The notes beneath the pieces are model-generated. The model was not told the origin of the DNA and searched no databases. It worked only from the letters and a program-made list of their open reading frames with translations. The translations under genes were made by a program, and so were the position numbers. From NCBI GenBank assembly GCA_022828595.1, contig JAKGHH010000008.1:3470728-3534727 (forward strand): a stretch of 64,000 bases of DNA. Reading direction: 5' to 3'. Of the stretch, positions 46,326 through 58,500 are shown piece by piece. The first letter of the stretch is position 1. Each line of letters begins with the position of its first letter. Origin of the DNA: Nelumbo lutea (taxonomy: Eukaryota > Streptophyta > Magnoliopsida > Proteales > Nelumbonaceae).

Positions 46326-48189
46326 CACTGGATGCGTGAACCCACCAACCAAAAACGACCACGTCGGCAGTTTGAATAAACATTAACTTTAACGGGTGTT
46401 TCAGCCATTTGCTGAATAAATCCGATTCAATCACCTGTAAAAAGACAAAATGCAAAAAACAGGGCTTCTTTCAAAGACGTTATTGGAGTCTAACCATTGT
46501 GTTTGCGAGATCTGCCATCAGGGATTTCAGAGAAACCAGAACCTTCAGATGCACCTGTGTCAGCGGAAGGTGCTGTGGAAGCTACTCAAGAGGGAGACAC
46601 CAGAGGTTTGAAAGAGAGTGTTTGTTTGCCCAAAACCTAGCTGCTTGCACCATGACCCTTGCCACGCACTGGGCGATCTCGTCGGCATAAAGAAGCATTT
46701 CAGAAGGAAGCACAACAATCACAAGCAATGGGTGTGTGAGAAGTACTCCGAAGGATACGATGTTCAATCGGATTATAAAGCTCATCTTAATGCCCACAAC
46801 TAAAGGCCTCTCGCTTGATCGAAGTTGTTTCTTGGGTTTCTCATTTTTCTTTTCTATATATCCAATTAAATTCAAACCCAAGAACTTAAGCTCAGCAGAT
46901 GGAGAGTACCTTGTTAAATTGTCAACAGTTCAGCAATACTTATACTTGATGAGCCATAGTTCTTAAGATCAGGATCCCCTTAAACACAAGTATCCTTTGG
47001 AGAATAACTTATTTTTTATCTATTTCTTATTGATTTCCCTCCCATCTTCCGTTTGAATCCAAACCCAGTCTAACGAAAACATAATTTTTTTTTATTGATT
47101 TCTTTATATATTTCATTTTAAGAAGGGTGCAGCTTTTTTGTTAAACGTATCTTCTACGATTAAAACAGGAAGATCAAGAGCCACTTGAATGTTCTGCTTG
47201 TTCTAGTTTGAAGAGCCCATTTGATCAAACTGTGATTAAGCTGTTGGTTTGATTCATTTGTTTTAATTTCTCTCTGATCAGGGTTGACAGTTTCATTGAA
47301 CACCAAGACGCTTGTAATGGTGGGTGTCTCAAAACTGAGTTGCAGACACTATAATCGGCAGCTTGCCTGTCTCGAACAGCTTCAAGCCCGAGTCCATCGA
47401 GTGACACAAATTTCAGTACAGCTCCTTGGCCTGGATTGAAAATGCAAAAGCCGAAGGAACTCATCTTCTTATGTCTAGAACGGAATAATCCTTCCACTGT
47501 GGAACAATGCCACAATATGGAACTGTAGCTGTTATCGTCATCGAATTATCTCGCAAGTACCTTTGGTACCACGGTTTCCCCAAATACAGACGAAAATCAT
47601 GCTACCCAGTAGCAGCTCTCAATTAGGTCATGTGACCATGGCGACAAAATTGATTCAAACAATGCCAATTTGAGAAAAGATGCAAATAGAAACTCTCCCA
47701 AAGAGAAGACAGTCATTGAAGAACCAGCTTTAACAGTTTCTAGACTGAAAGAGCAGGCAAGGGAGCAGTTAAGGTTGGCCATGACAGAAAATGCCTTTGC
47801 TGAAGAGGCAAGACAGCAAGCAAAACAACAAATTGAATTGGCCGAGCAGGAATTCGCAAACGAAGAAGAAGAAGAAGAATCCTTGTAGAGAGTACCTTCC
47901 TCTGCTTACCGCCAGTAGATTTCGTGCCCATAATCACCGGTGTACAATGAGATCGCCGGTGGGATGTTTTTGGGTTAGGGCTCGGCAGAGGAGAGGAGGA
48001 AATGGGAGGGAGTTCGAAACTTGGAATGAAATCCTTGAAGATGGGTTTTAGCCTTCCAAGTATTTTTTTGTCCAGTTGTGTTCGGTTCAACCGGTTCCAG
48101 CTGCTAACGGCAAAAAAGTCTGTTAAAGTTTGTGTTTATTCAAAATGCCGACGTGGTCGTTTTTGATTGGTGGATTCACGCATCCAGTG
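46326..48189 (+). mobile_element. Pack-type TIR element carrying an IDD gene fragment
   Basis: Left arm 46326-46393 and right arm 48122-48189 are 68-bp inverted repeats, roughly 90 percent alike. The outer end is CACTGGATGCGTGAA; the inner part contains GACCACGTCGGCA and AATAAACA...ACTTTAAC. Between them lies a decayed host zinc-finger gene and no transposase. This is the definition of a Pack-MULE or related Pack-TIR element. No matching 9-bp target duplication was found, so the superfamily is open; CACTG ends would also suit a CACTA-like element. Confidence 0.75.
46450..47888 (+). pseudogene. Captured INDETERMINATE DOMAIN (SGR5/IDD14-16-like) zinc-finger pseudogene
   Basis: Part 1 (46450-46803) encodes the ID domain: CEICHQGFQRNQNLQMH, then VFVCPKPSCLHHDP, ALGDLVGIKKHFRRKH, QWVCEKYSEGYDVQSDYKAH. 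An in-frame TGA (46609-46611) breaks it. The first finger lacks its last histidine region, and the third finger has CEKY where CEKC is normal. After an intron-like gap, part 2 (47281-47888, acceptor CTGATCAG) keeps one frame with RVDSFIEHQDACNGG, then CLSRTASSPSPSSDTNFS and the coiled coil LKEQAREQLRLAMTEN...EEARQQAKQQIELAEQEFAN. In-frame stops lie at 47352, 47526 and 47610, and the tail is lost in a GAA run. SGR5/IDD15 type is the best match by memory. Retention of the intron position says it was copied from DNA, not mRNA. Confidence 0.9.
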
Positions 48190-49370
48190 GCTATTCAAAA
48201 TGCCGTCGATGACTATAGGCAGGGCACTACGGGAATAAAAAATTGATATAATCATGAGTATCAGAAGCCATATCTGCTAATGCATCAACGTGTGAAAGAA
48301 AGTAACATCCACGAAAGAGCAAATCTCCTCCCACCTCAAGCTGTCAGTGCCAATTTACCGAAGAAGATGTGGTAAAAAGGAGGTTTTTCCAAAGAAGCTA
48401 AACGAGAACATGGAAATATTGAAAGCCTAAACTTTTTTGGATCCCCAAAGATTTGGCCAACATTAGGCCGTCCTTCAAAGTGAAAGCTTCAACCATTAAA
48501 TTAAATTGTTCACCACCACCATGGTAAGAATGAAACATGGCGATTAAACTACCGTGCTCATCTCCGATGGTACTCCACCGATCTCCACCAATTCCATGAT
48601 TACCCCGGGAAGCACCACCCGTGTTTAGCTTAAAATAACCCTCTAAAGGGGAATTAGCTTAAAATAACCCATGGTTTTCAAAATCGGACCGAACAGGATG
48701 GTTGGGTCAGAAAAATTGAGAATCGGCTAGGTGATCAGTTTTGGTTTTCTTCAAAATCGGATTTTCTTCAAAAACTGCTAATTTTGGTCAGTAAACTATT
48801 TACCTGATTGGTTAATCGTTCAAACATTTTTTACTGTTTTTAATTTTTTTAATTTTTTAAAATACTTTTATTTTTAATTTTTATCAGAACGGACCATTCA
48901 TTCAGTTCGAATTGAATGATCAAACTGTTCGACCCAATAACCAAACCCTAACCAATTCAGTCTCCCGATCAATTTTAAAAACCAATCATGTTCTTGGGTT
49001 TGGTTAAGACTTTGAGATTTGAGAACCTTAAAGTGAGGAATTTCTAGAAGCCACTTCTTGATTTGAAAGATGACATATCGACAGGACGACAGCAAGAAAA
49101 TTTCCCGTACGTCCCATCTCCTTTTATTTCTTTTTTTTCCAAAATGGAAAATTCTTTGATCTAGCAATCAAAAATCATCTTTGAAGCGTTGAGTTAATAA
49201 AATAAAAATGAAAAATTCTTTCGTATAAAAATGACAAAACTCAATTATCACTCACCAAAATCAATAAATCAACTCCCAACAATAAATTAAGAAATCAACA
49301 AAACCAAAATGAATGAATTGTACAATTAAATAATAGTTCAATATAATGCTTATTGCTTGAATGCTCCATC
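48190..49370. other. Intergenic region with MITE-like debris
   Basis: 48192-48204 repeats part of the adjacent TIR. 48667-48988 has weak inverted ends (GGTTTTCAAAATCGGACCG versus CGATCAATTTTAAAAACC). No gene supported. Confidence 0.5.
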
Positions 49371-49429
49371 GTGCCGAGGATGATCGGAATTGGATTGGGG
49401 GGGGGGGGGTAAATTGCAATTCCTTCTAC

Positions 49430-49895
49430 CGATGAACAAAGGGACCTCTGAGAATCCTTCCAGGTAGAGATGAAGCTTCGGTGATGAAACGACGAACATA
49501 GGAAGAGAACACATGTAGAGATGAAGCTCCGATGATAAAAACGGCTTTGAGAAATTTCGAAATGGGGAAGATGATATAGCTCCGGTGATGAGAGGTGAAG
49601 CTTCGGCGATAAAACGGCTGTGAGAAATCAGCTCCGATGATTAACGGCTCTAAAAAATGGGGAAGACGCTGTAGCTTCGAAATGGAGAAGACGCTGTAGC
49701 TCCGACAATGAAACAACTTTGAGAAATTAGCTACCGTGATTAACGGCTCTGAAAAATGGGGAAGATGTTGTAGCTTCGAAACGGGAAAGCCGTTGTAGCT
49801 CCGGTGATGAGAGATGAAGCTCTGGTAATGAAACAACTCTGAAGAATTAGCTCCAGTGAGAGGAAACTCCGGTGATTAATGGCTCTGAAAAATGG
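49430..49895. repeat. Degenerate tandem repeat, period about 120-130 bp
   Basis: Blocks GGTGATGA, GAAATTAGCT, GATTAACGGCTCT(G/A)AAAAATGGGGAAGA and GCTGTAGCT(T/C)CGA recur several times. The open frame of 136 codons on the minus strand is itself made of this repeat (RSFTSHHRSY-type units). Confidence 0.75.
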
Positions 49896-51150
49896 GAAAG
49901 ACAATTAACGTTTTGTTGAGGGGTATAACGGGTATAATTACATTGACAGGGGTGGGGGAGGGGGAGGGGGAGGACGCTGATGACATGATGGGGTGTGGGG
50001 GGGGAGGAACCAAAACAAATTTCGAATTTTGGCTGGAGCTGCCATGGGTTTCGATTTCCATACATCCCCAATCGATATTTCGATTTCTCAGAGGAAACTG
50101 ACCGAAGAAACCCCAAAACTTAAAAACTAAATCTTTCACGATTGTAAATTTTTCCCATAGTCCCTCGTTGTTTCGCAGGAAATAAGCAACATATACTTTT
50201 TGTATCCCTCTTCCCTCATCGTTTTTCTTAGATGAAAACATACATTCCCTCACCATTTCTTTGCACCAATTTAAAATCATTTTGATACAAATAATGGGCG
50301 AACCATTATTTGGGTATACTTGGCAGTCAAGTTATTTGAAAATGATCGCTATAGCTGAATGAAACTGCTTACAAAACTTGATATTGCGGGCTTTTTTCAT
50401 TGAAGTATTGGCCAATACAGCCTTTGGGTATCTTTGGGAGCCAAAACATTGTAAAAAAAAAGGGCTTTTTTGTTAAAAAATACCAATCTGTTTTACTAAT
50501 GTGATCGCCCTGTCGAACGACCATTGTAGCTAAAAAATGAGTGAGGAATATCCGAACCGTGGGTTTTTTTTTTTTTAACTTAACCGCCTGATTGGTTTCT
50601 TAAAAATCTGAACCAAAACTGAACCGATGCAACCAGTTAACCGGTGGACTAGTTAACCATAGTTTGGTTTTTCAGTTTTTTTTTGCACTCAAAATTAAGA
50701 AAAAAGGAAAAAAAAAAAACTGAACAAGCTTGGTAGAGGGGCGAGCCGGTGAGGGCGAAGTGGTGGCCGATGATTTGCCAATGCCGGACCGGTTGGTGGT
50801 TGGAGGACGACTGGCACCAGAGGAAAATCTAGCGATTGGGGAAGACGAAGAGACAAGACTAAGAGTGAGAAAGCCAAGGAGCAAGGGTTATCCTATTAGG
50901 TTTCAAAGAAGGGGAAAATTGAAAAGGTGCACAGGCCAAATGCACGTGCCTAGGTTTATTCGATTTTAAAAAGTAAAAAGTAAAAATATAATATATTATT
51001 GTATATATACCAGTCGGTTCGGTTAATCGCTGATTTTTTTATAAGCTTAACCGAAATTTTTGGTTTTTCAAGAATATCAAACCGAAACCAAACCGACTTC
51101 GGTCGGTTTTTTGATCAGTTTGGTTTTCCGATTTTTTTTGCTCACCCTTA
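49896..51150. other. Intergenic region with hAT-like MITE debris
   Basis: 49947-50005 is a G-rich GGGGGAGG tract. 50536-51150 has weakly inverted ends (GTGAGGAATATCCGAACCG versus CGGAAAACC...GCTCACCC) and CCGAAACCAAACCG-type subterminal motifs. A 134-codon minus-strand frame (49876-50280) resembles no family I know. Confidence 0.45.
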
Positions 51151-51269
51151 GCCCAAACAACTCAGGCCCAACCAACCTATCATTCTATCAACTCAGGCCC
51201 AATTAACAATGGCTTGAGTGCTTGACCAAACTTGTCAACTTAGGCCTAGTTAATAGTGACCCGACCAAC

Positions 51270-52560
51270 CCAAATTACTGCTAATAATTAATAATTATAG
51301 AAATACTGTTAATAATTATAAAAAATAATTAATATGAACAATTTACCATAATTTTTTAATAGATTTTAGAAAAATATAATTAACAAAACCATTATTTCAT
51401 TACTTTCTATAAATTAAGGTAAATTACCTATATTAATTATTTAATTAATAAAGAAATATAAAAATGATCAAAATGGTTATTAGAATTAAATATTTCTAAT
51501 AATTAGTTAATGACAATTAATATTATATTAATATTTTAGATAATTAATAGAAAATGAAAATTGATTTATGAATTTTTTTTATATCCACTCAAAATTACTT
51601 GCCATTAATATTTTTCATTTTCTATAATAATCATTGAAATAGTTATTCACAATTATTAGTAAGCATTAATGAATTAGTAATTAGTAATTAATAATTATTA
51701 ATTACTAAAAATTAATAACAATTAATAAAAAATATTCAAGATAAATATTTTTTAATAATAGTATTGATAATCCCTTGATAATATCTGATATTATTTCATT
51801 TTTAATAATAGTATTGATAAACAGTAATTATTTATTTTTTAATATATTAATAGCAACTAATAATTGTTAATTATTTATGAAATTTCTACAATTTCTAAAA
51901 ATATTATCAGTTTAATAACATCTAAAAATATTAATAATATACTGTAATTACTGTCAATAATAATTAATTAGTATCATTCTAATACTATTTGATATTTCTA
52001 AATATTAATAAACAATTACCATAAATTAGTTGAAATAAATTACTAGAAATTACCAAAGTATCCAGTAATTTATGCGAATTAATAAATAATTAGCATTAAT
52101 AATATTTTCTATCAACCATAAATTAGTAGAAACTAAATTTCCAGAAGCAACCAATAACTATCATAAATTAGTAGAAAATGAATTACTAGAAATTATGTGA
52201 AATCTTCAAATAATATAACCAAAATAAATTACCAATGATTGTCAACAAATTATCATAAAATAGTAGAAATGTCCAAAAATATAAGCATACAATAAAAAAT
52301 ATCAGAAATTAGTAGAACTTTGCCAAAAAAAAACCTGTTATTTCCAGAAAATACAATAAACTACCAATGAGTTATCATATAATTAGTATAAAAAATTAGT
52401 AGAAATTGATAAAAAATTATCATGAAATAGTAGAAATGTCCTGAAATTATTAATAAATTACCAAAAATTAGCACAAAATTACCAGTAACTATTGATAAAT
52501 TAATAGTATAGATAATAAAATTAGTAGAAATTTTCTTAATCTATATTAACTTTCAATATA
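51270..52560. repeat. Extremely AT-rich degenerate repeat tract
   Basis: About 1.3 kb built almost only from variants of ATTAGTAGAAATTACC and AATAATTAATAATTA. There is no ORF of note. Period is irregular. Confidence 0.8.
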
Positions 52561-52682
52561 GAGCATGTTATATTTTTGTCAACTCTTTCGATGCTTTTTC
52601 ATTTTCCTATAATTTCTATTATTATATTTTCCGCTTAATACAAGGTAGGTTTTGCACTCCACATTTGTATTTGGTGATGCCA

Positions 52683-54354
52683 TAAAATAATAGCGTCATT
52701 TTCAGTTAACTAACGTTTAGAAAATCCGATTTGAGATCAATCAAATTTAACCGTTAACCGGATCCTATACGATACGATCTTGATTTCCTTTACCGAAGGC
52801 TTTGGCCTGGATTTAAGGGTCCGAGAGGCGAGAACCCATTCTGATAGCATGATTTTCTTTACCGGAGGCTTTGGCCTGGAGTGAAGGGTCCGAGAAGCCA
52901 TTCTGATAGCAAGAGTCGTAGTAGGGGGACTGCAATGAATAGCCAAAAGATGGAGGTGAGTTGAGTCGCAGAAGGCAGGGGATTCAGAAGTGAGTTGAGT
53001 CGCAGAAGGCAGGGGATTCAGAGGCCACAGGAACAAAGCAAGGACCGGAGAATAGAGGTTTTACCGGCCGGTCGCGGTCTGTCTGAATAACGTGGTAAGT
53101 TCTGGTCTTTCTCTCACTATTTCCCCTTCGACGAGGGTGGGAACTCTTTCTAAGGGGGTAAGTTCTGGTCCTCCTCTCTCGTAGGTTTGTTCCTTTGCTC
53201 CCACCTGAGTTATCTCCAAGGCCAAGTTGTGACTTCCTGCTAAATTTTGTTGGAAGTTGCAGAATAATTTCATATGGTAGGGCTGCCAGGGATTGGTGGT
53301 CTCATAACCAACTCACAGTATTGTCGGCTTATAGTGGACCTATCGGCATTACAGACGTGGTTGAAGCTAAAGTCAGAGCTCTTTTTATGGGCTTAACTGC
53401 TTAAGGATGGCTAGAACTATCCACTCTTCCCCCTTTGTGGTGGAGGGTGATTGAAGAAATGCCATAGAATGGGCTGCTACTCAAGAAGGGCGTCCTTGGA
53501 TTTTGGCCCACCTGCTCAACGACACTCAAGAGCTTTCTACTCTAACCCTTTGTTCTTTTAGATGGGTTTCTATGGGAACCGAATATGGCTTATTCTTTAG
53601 GAAAATCAGGGGTGGATAGGGCTTCATTGTGTAGTGGTAAAGCATTTCCATTGTAATCTTTTGGCCTTTTTGTTCTCTCTGCCTTTTGTACATCTCTCAT
53701 GCATACCCCCTCCTTTAGGTTCTTAATGAAAGTTACCTCTTGTCAAAAAAAGAAAAAAGAAAATACATATTAAATATAGCAGCTCAAGAAACAATCCTTG
53801 TCCCTAGATGTACATTCTATACATGATTGATTAGTATACACTATGAAAGCCATATGCAATTATATAATAAGTATTCATGCTTATCAAAAGATGCAAAAAA
53901 TATTTTGCCATCCTATTGATGTCTAACGTTTTGTACTTTTGGCCTTCAAAGTCATTTGATATAGAGGTCCAATCCATTAGGGTTCTTTCAATGCAACCAA
54001 TGGGGACTTCCATGGCTGAGCTTTTGTTTATTGAATATATGTCTATTTCAGTCTTTCCATATGCAACCATGAGCAATCTTATAAGAGAAGGGGCTTCCAT
54101 GGGTGAGATTTTGTTTATTGCTCGTCTCGGGAAGGGGTTGCTCACTCTCGTGCCTTACCATTCTGATCGGTTCTTTGCTGACACTGTAATTTTAGGACAA
54201 AACGTATACCATTTTTTTGCCATCTTGGTACTACAAGATCTTCTAAGAAACTAGGAAATGAAAGGAGGATGGAGAACAAAAGAGGTGGCCAATGACCCAG
54301 TACTTGAGTTGACCAGTAGGTGCTATTTCTTAAAATGTTATGGTAGTACAGCAC

Positions 54355-54396
<42 letters not shown>

Positions 54397-55376
54397 ATAC
54401 ACACACACACATACTAGAACACATGCACACAGATGCCTCTCAACAATGAAATACCTAACCAATTATCAAAAAAAAAAAAAAAAAGAAATACCTAACCATT
54501 CAAATTAGTGTTTTGTGACAAATAGGAGACTTTGAGAACAATCTCTAAGTAGTCTAGAAATCTCTAACTAGGGTCTAGGTATCATACCATTCCAGCATCA
54601 TAGATTTACACCAAATAAGGGTTGACTTTGATAATAAATAGGAGACTTTGCTGTTTTATTTGTTTCTTTTTGCCTCATTTTTTTTGTAAAGTTCCATATA
54701 TTGGGGAGACAGTCATCCTATTTCTGTACATCACTTATATTTATATCTAATGAAATTACTGTTATTGAGTAAAAGAAGAGTTTTTTTTTTTTTTTTTTAA
54801 TAAAAAAAGGAAGAAAACTTGTTTGTGAAATAAACATACCCCTACAACTTTGTGCAGTCTTTTACATATTGGGGTGTTTTCAGAACCTAGAGCTGCATAG
54901 TTGTGCTATTTTCTAGAGAACCAAGTGCTGCTAAAGTTTTTTATCATTCCAGATTTATTTCTTTTAGTGCAGGTTGTTTGTTAAAGGAAAATATTATTTT
55001 CTTTAACTGAATAATGCAATTTCACTGTTGATGAGAATGCCCTTTCTGAGAATTCAAAGGTTAAAAAACTTGAAACCCAACCAACTGTTAGGCCACCATG
55101 CTGGTTGGTTGTTAGAATTTATGAACCATTGGTTCAGTCAAAATAGAATGGAATATTAACTGGGCCTGAGTTCTTAATTCTATCTTGCCCAACAAGTATG
55201 TTGGTCCCAAAAATATTTAATATATATCGACCTTGTTATCTACATTTTGTTGTTATTGGGATTCCTCTTGACCTTTCTTTTACTTGGGATTATTTAATTT
55301 GGGCTTTCTCCATTAGATTCCAACAACTAACTGGTTGGTGTGCATAGTTATGTATTGGAACTTTGTTAAGTATTTG
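52683..55376 (+). repeat. Segmental duplication block X, copy 1
   Basis: It aligns nearly end to end with 60003-62843. Landmarks are CCGTTAACCGGATCCTATAC (52756), a LINE tail, two matching 125-codon open frames, a CT/AC microsatellite (54359-54410) and GTGTGCATAGTTATGTATTG (55339). This copy has an extra internal duplication near 52790-52910 and another near 52955-53015. Confidence 0.92.
53230..53765 (+). pseudogene. LINE 3' end with RNase H relic and A-rich tail (X copy 1)
   Basis: It reads YSGPIGITDVVEAKVRALFMGLTA-like, then VEGDSRNAIEWAATQEG-like, then WVSMGTE and a MADSLGKSG-like end in shifting frames, then TTCTTAATGAAAGTTACCTC and an A-rich tail near 53740. These are the closing RNase H blocks and 3' end of a plant L1-type LINE. 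Broken by stops. Confidence 0.75.
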
Positions 55377-57150
55377 GTATTTGATGAAGGCTGTCTTACC
55401 TGGGTCAGCTTAATAATATATGGGTAGCTAGGTTGGTTCCAACTTCCATATTAGGAAGATGAATGCTGCATTGGTTAGGGGATAAGTGTTATTTACTTTC
55501 TCAAACTGTTATGTGGATATTTTATTGCTTTGACAAAGGAAACCCTTTTCAAATTATGTTCATTTTATTCAACAATCAAAAATACTATACTGAGCCCCAC
55601 CCAGGCAGTAAAGAAATGTTGGACTGACATGGAAGTTTAAGCAAAAAAAAAAAAAAAGCTCTATACCAAATTGATGTAGGACCACTGGATAATCCTAGTA
55701 AAGCATACCTGATTTAGGGTTGAAGGTAAAGGAGGCAAAAGTTTAGAAAGTCTGGAAAAACTAAGGTTGTGTTTGGTTTGAAGGAAAAGGTAGGGAGAGG
55801 TAGGAAAACTGTAGGTCCTGTACAAACCAAACCAGTACAATTAGAGAATTGATTTTATTATTTTCTAATCTACTACGGATTCAATATTTATAAAACGATG
55901 ACTGCAAGAGAGAGAGTGAGAGAGGTTGGAATTTATCTTATGTGTCTCTCTCTGATGAGTAACTTTTGCGCTTTTTGAGTGATGGTTCTTTTAAGCTTTA
56001 CAAGGGAGAGGTTGAAATTTTATTTTAAGTAATTGTTATGCATATCCAATGTTATTATTATCATCTCCAATCGATATTATCCTTGTATTTCTTTCAACTT
56101 TCTCATGAAGTAGATAGAGTCACTGAATTGAATTTGTTCTTTTCATGTTCTTAGTGATTTGCTAATCAAATTGCACAATAGCATGCATGTTTTTGTGTCT
56201 GCATATATTGGTCTCATCTTACTATATGGTTGTTGTGCCATTGATGTGTAATATAGCCTTATCTATGGTGTTTTCTCCACCAACAAAATATCATATGCAC
56301 TTAAAAATTCAGTTCTGGTTATATTTCAGCAGTGAACAAATACACCTCTGAAATTTACCTGCAAATCTAATACCTCTGAATATTAGTAGTTGTATAGAGA
56401 ATGGAAAAAATGGATCATGGTCAGACATATTCTCTTGTTCAAATAAACTTCATTAAGTGTACAACAGCCTAAGTTGAAACAAACTACATATCAACTTTCT
56501 GTTTCTCTGTTATTTTTCATCAAACCAAATACAACTCGAATCATTTCTTATGACTTCCACCCAATGTATCCTGTTTTTCCATTTCATTCATACCGCATTT
56601 GTGTATTTCTCGAATTTTTAGTTGGAACCAACAATCCTATTGGTTGTACTAACTTGTGCTTCTAAAACTCTCCCTGTTAAAGCTTTGCTATCTTCAAGGG
56701 TAAGAAATCCATCCTAGTTTAATCCATGCAAATACTTATGTATTCTTACCACATGAACCTTTTCAAAAGCTTTCCATGCATGGGTGTATCTGTCTTTCTA
56801 GTTTCTTGGGTAGGATTTAATTTGTTTTGGTGTCAAAGTTTTGTCATACAGAGATCCGATAACAGATCTAATAACAGTTTTGGGTAGGATTTAATTTGTT
56901 TTTTTGTCCAAGTTTTGTCATACAGAAATCTTATAACAGATCTGGTTTCAAACTGCTTTCATTAAATGCCAAACAAATTGGTCTTCCATCAATTTCAGAT
57001 TTGCTCAATCTGAGTTTTCTAGTTCCATTACCATGTCAAAAGGATTGATTTCCTATCACCCAAACACAACTCAAACTAGGCCCATTACCATGTCAAAACT
57101 GAGATCAAACAGAAGTCTAAAAGCTGAATTGTGAGTTTACCTGAATGTCT
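55377..57150. other. Region between block X and the copia fragment
   Basis: AT-rich, with a poly-A run (55640-55655) and a 74-bp tandem repeat (56807-56942; GGGTAGGATTTAATTTGTTT and GTTTTGTCATACAGA in both units). No gene supported. Confidence 0.55.
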
Positions 57151-57411
57151 TTTGTCCTGTGATGTTTAAAAGTGGAGGTGGTAGATTTTGCTGCGACCTC
57201 TCTGAGAGTCCATGGACACTCTTTCATCTCTTCTTCTTGTGGGAACTTCCCAAAGAAGGCCCTTCAACTGAGTCAATAATTAATATGTACAAGAGCTTCA
57301 CCTTTTGGTGTGTGACCTTTTTTGAATGGTATATGCAAAAATAGACAATTTAGCCTTAATTAGATAGACGAAAGACTTAACTACCCTTGTAGTATCAATT
57401 CTAACACTCCC
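57150..57411 (-). mobile_element. Copia 3' LTR (partial, boundaries approximate)
   Basis: On the minus strand the polypurine tract CTTGAGGGGGAG is followed directly by TGTTAGAATTGATAC, the start typical of a copia LTR. The far end is uncertain, placed near 57150. No 5' LTR is present in the window. Confidence 0.65.
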
Positions 57412-57960
57412 CCTCAAGCTGGAGAGTATATATCATATAGTCCTAGCTTATCACATATGTAATCTACTCTTCCCCGACTCAACCCTTCTGTAAACAGATC
57501 TGGCCACTAGTATCCTGAACTCACGTGATCTGTATTTATCACTCCACTGATCACCTTTTCTCTTACAAAGTGGCAGTCAACTTCGATATGCTTTGTTCTC
57601 TCATGAAAGACTGGATTAGAAGTAATGTGGACAACAACTTGATTATTGCACTACAGCTTCATGGGTCTGTCAACTAGGAACCCAATTTCCTGCAAAAGAT
57701 TTTTCAGCCATACTAGTTCACATGTAGTATGAGCCATAGCCTTGTACTTAGCTTCAGCATTGCTTCTTGCCACCACTGTTTGTTTCTTGCTCTTCCAAGT
57801 TACAAAATTGCCACCAAGGAAGGTACAATACCCTGTAATGGATCTCCTATCAGACACAGATTTGGCCAATCAGCATCTATATACCCCTCTATCTCAAGAG
57901 TTCCTCCACTCCTACAAACTGTCCACGACCTGGAGCTCCCTTCAAGTACCTAACAATTCT
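57412..57960 (-). pseudogene. Ty1/copia RNase H relic
   Basis: On the minus strand it reads RYLKGAPGRG, then SVSDRRSITGYCTFLGGNFVTW, then SKKQTVVARSNAEAKYKAMA, ELVWLKNLL, and [21 protein letters not shown]. These are the final blocks of copia polyproteins. The core EAEY is EAKY here, and stops and shifts are present. It abuts an LTR, so this is the 3' remnant of one element. Confidence 0.88.
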
Positions 57961-58048
57961 TTATTGTTGTTGTTGTCCTTGTGGTTGTTCCTGCACTTTG
58001 GTGTTGTCTTTTGGTTGTGTGGTTTACTAATTCGCTTGGGTTATATGT

Positions 58049-58500
58049 GCAGTTTAGGATTGCTCGAGGTCCTGCTACTTTGGGGAAGGACATGTCGACT
58101 CATGTGACTTACTATTCCTTCCAGCTTTTGATAACAATGTGAGTATAAGACGTGCCCATGCTCAATGAACTTGCATTTTCTTTTTGCTCCGTTGGATCAG
58201 TGACTGACTGGTTCTCATCACGCTTTACGTGGTGGCTCGAATGGAAGTTGGCTGCCATTGGAGACAGGGCTATCAATGGATCGGGTTTGGGTCTGATCTA
58301 GGTAAAAGCATTCCCGAACTGATCCTTAATCGGGGCAAATTTGTAGACCCAAAACCGTCACTCTTAATGTAAAACTTAGCTAATACAATCAAATAGGATA
58401 AAAACATAACCGGTTAAACTTAAAACCAGTTTTTTTATTTAAATGTTAACCTAATATTTAAATTTTGATAGTATATAGTTAATAAAATTGATAGAAAAAT
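58049..58500 (+). repeat. Unit Y, exon-like segment and spacer, copy 1
   Basis: It begins after ATATGTGCAG with TTTAGGATTGCTCGAGGTCC and runs on to a GTGAGTATAAG donor-like site. It is repeated at 59540-59998 and 62895 onward. The first 90 bases read FRIARGPATLGKDMSTHVTY in an open frame. No known family. Confidence 0.6.

Noticed and set aside
46409..46803. A functional C2H2 zinc-finger gene
   Set aside because: A premature in-frame stop and lost zinc ligands in two fingers make it a pseudogene.
47225..47515. 96-codon minus-strand frame as a separate gene
   Set aside because: The plus strand here encodes IDD blocks (SFIEHQDAC, SRTASSPSPSSDTNFS), so the minus frame is a shadow.
46326..48189. 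Mutator assignment for the IDD-carrying element
   Set aside because: The 68-bp TIRs suit a Pack-MULE, but no 9-bp target duplication is visible and the ends are CACTG, so the superfamily was left open.
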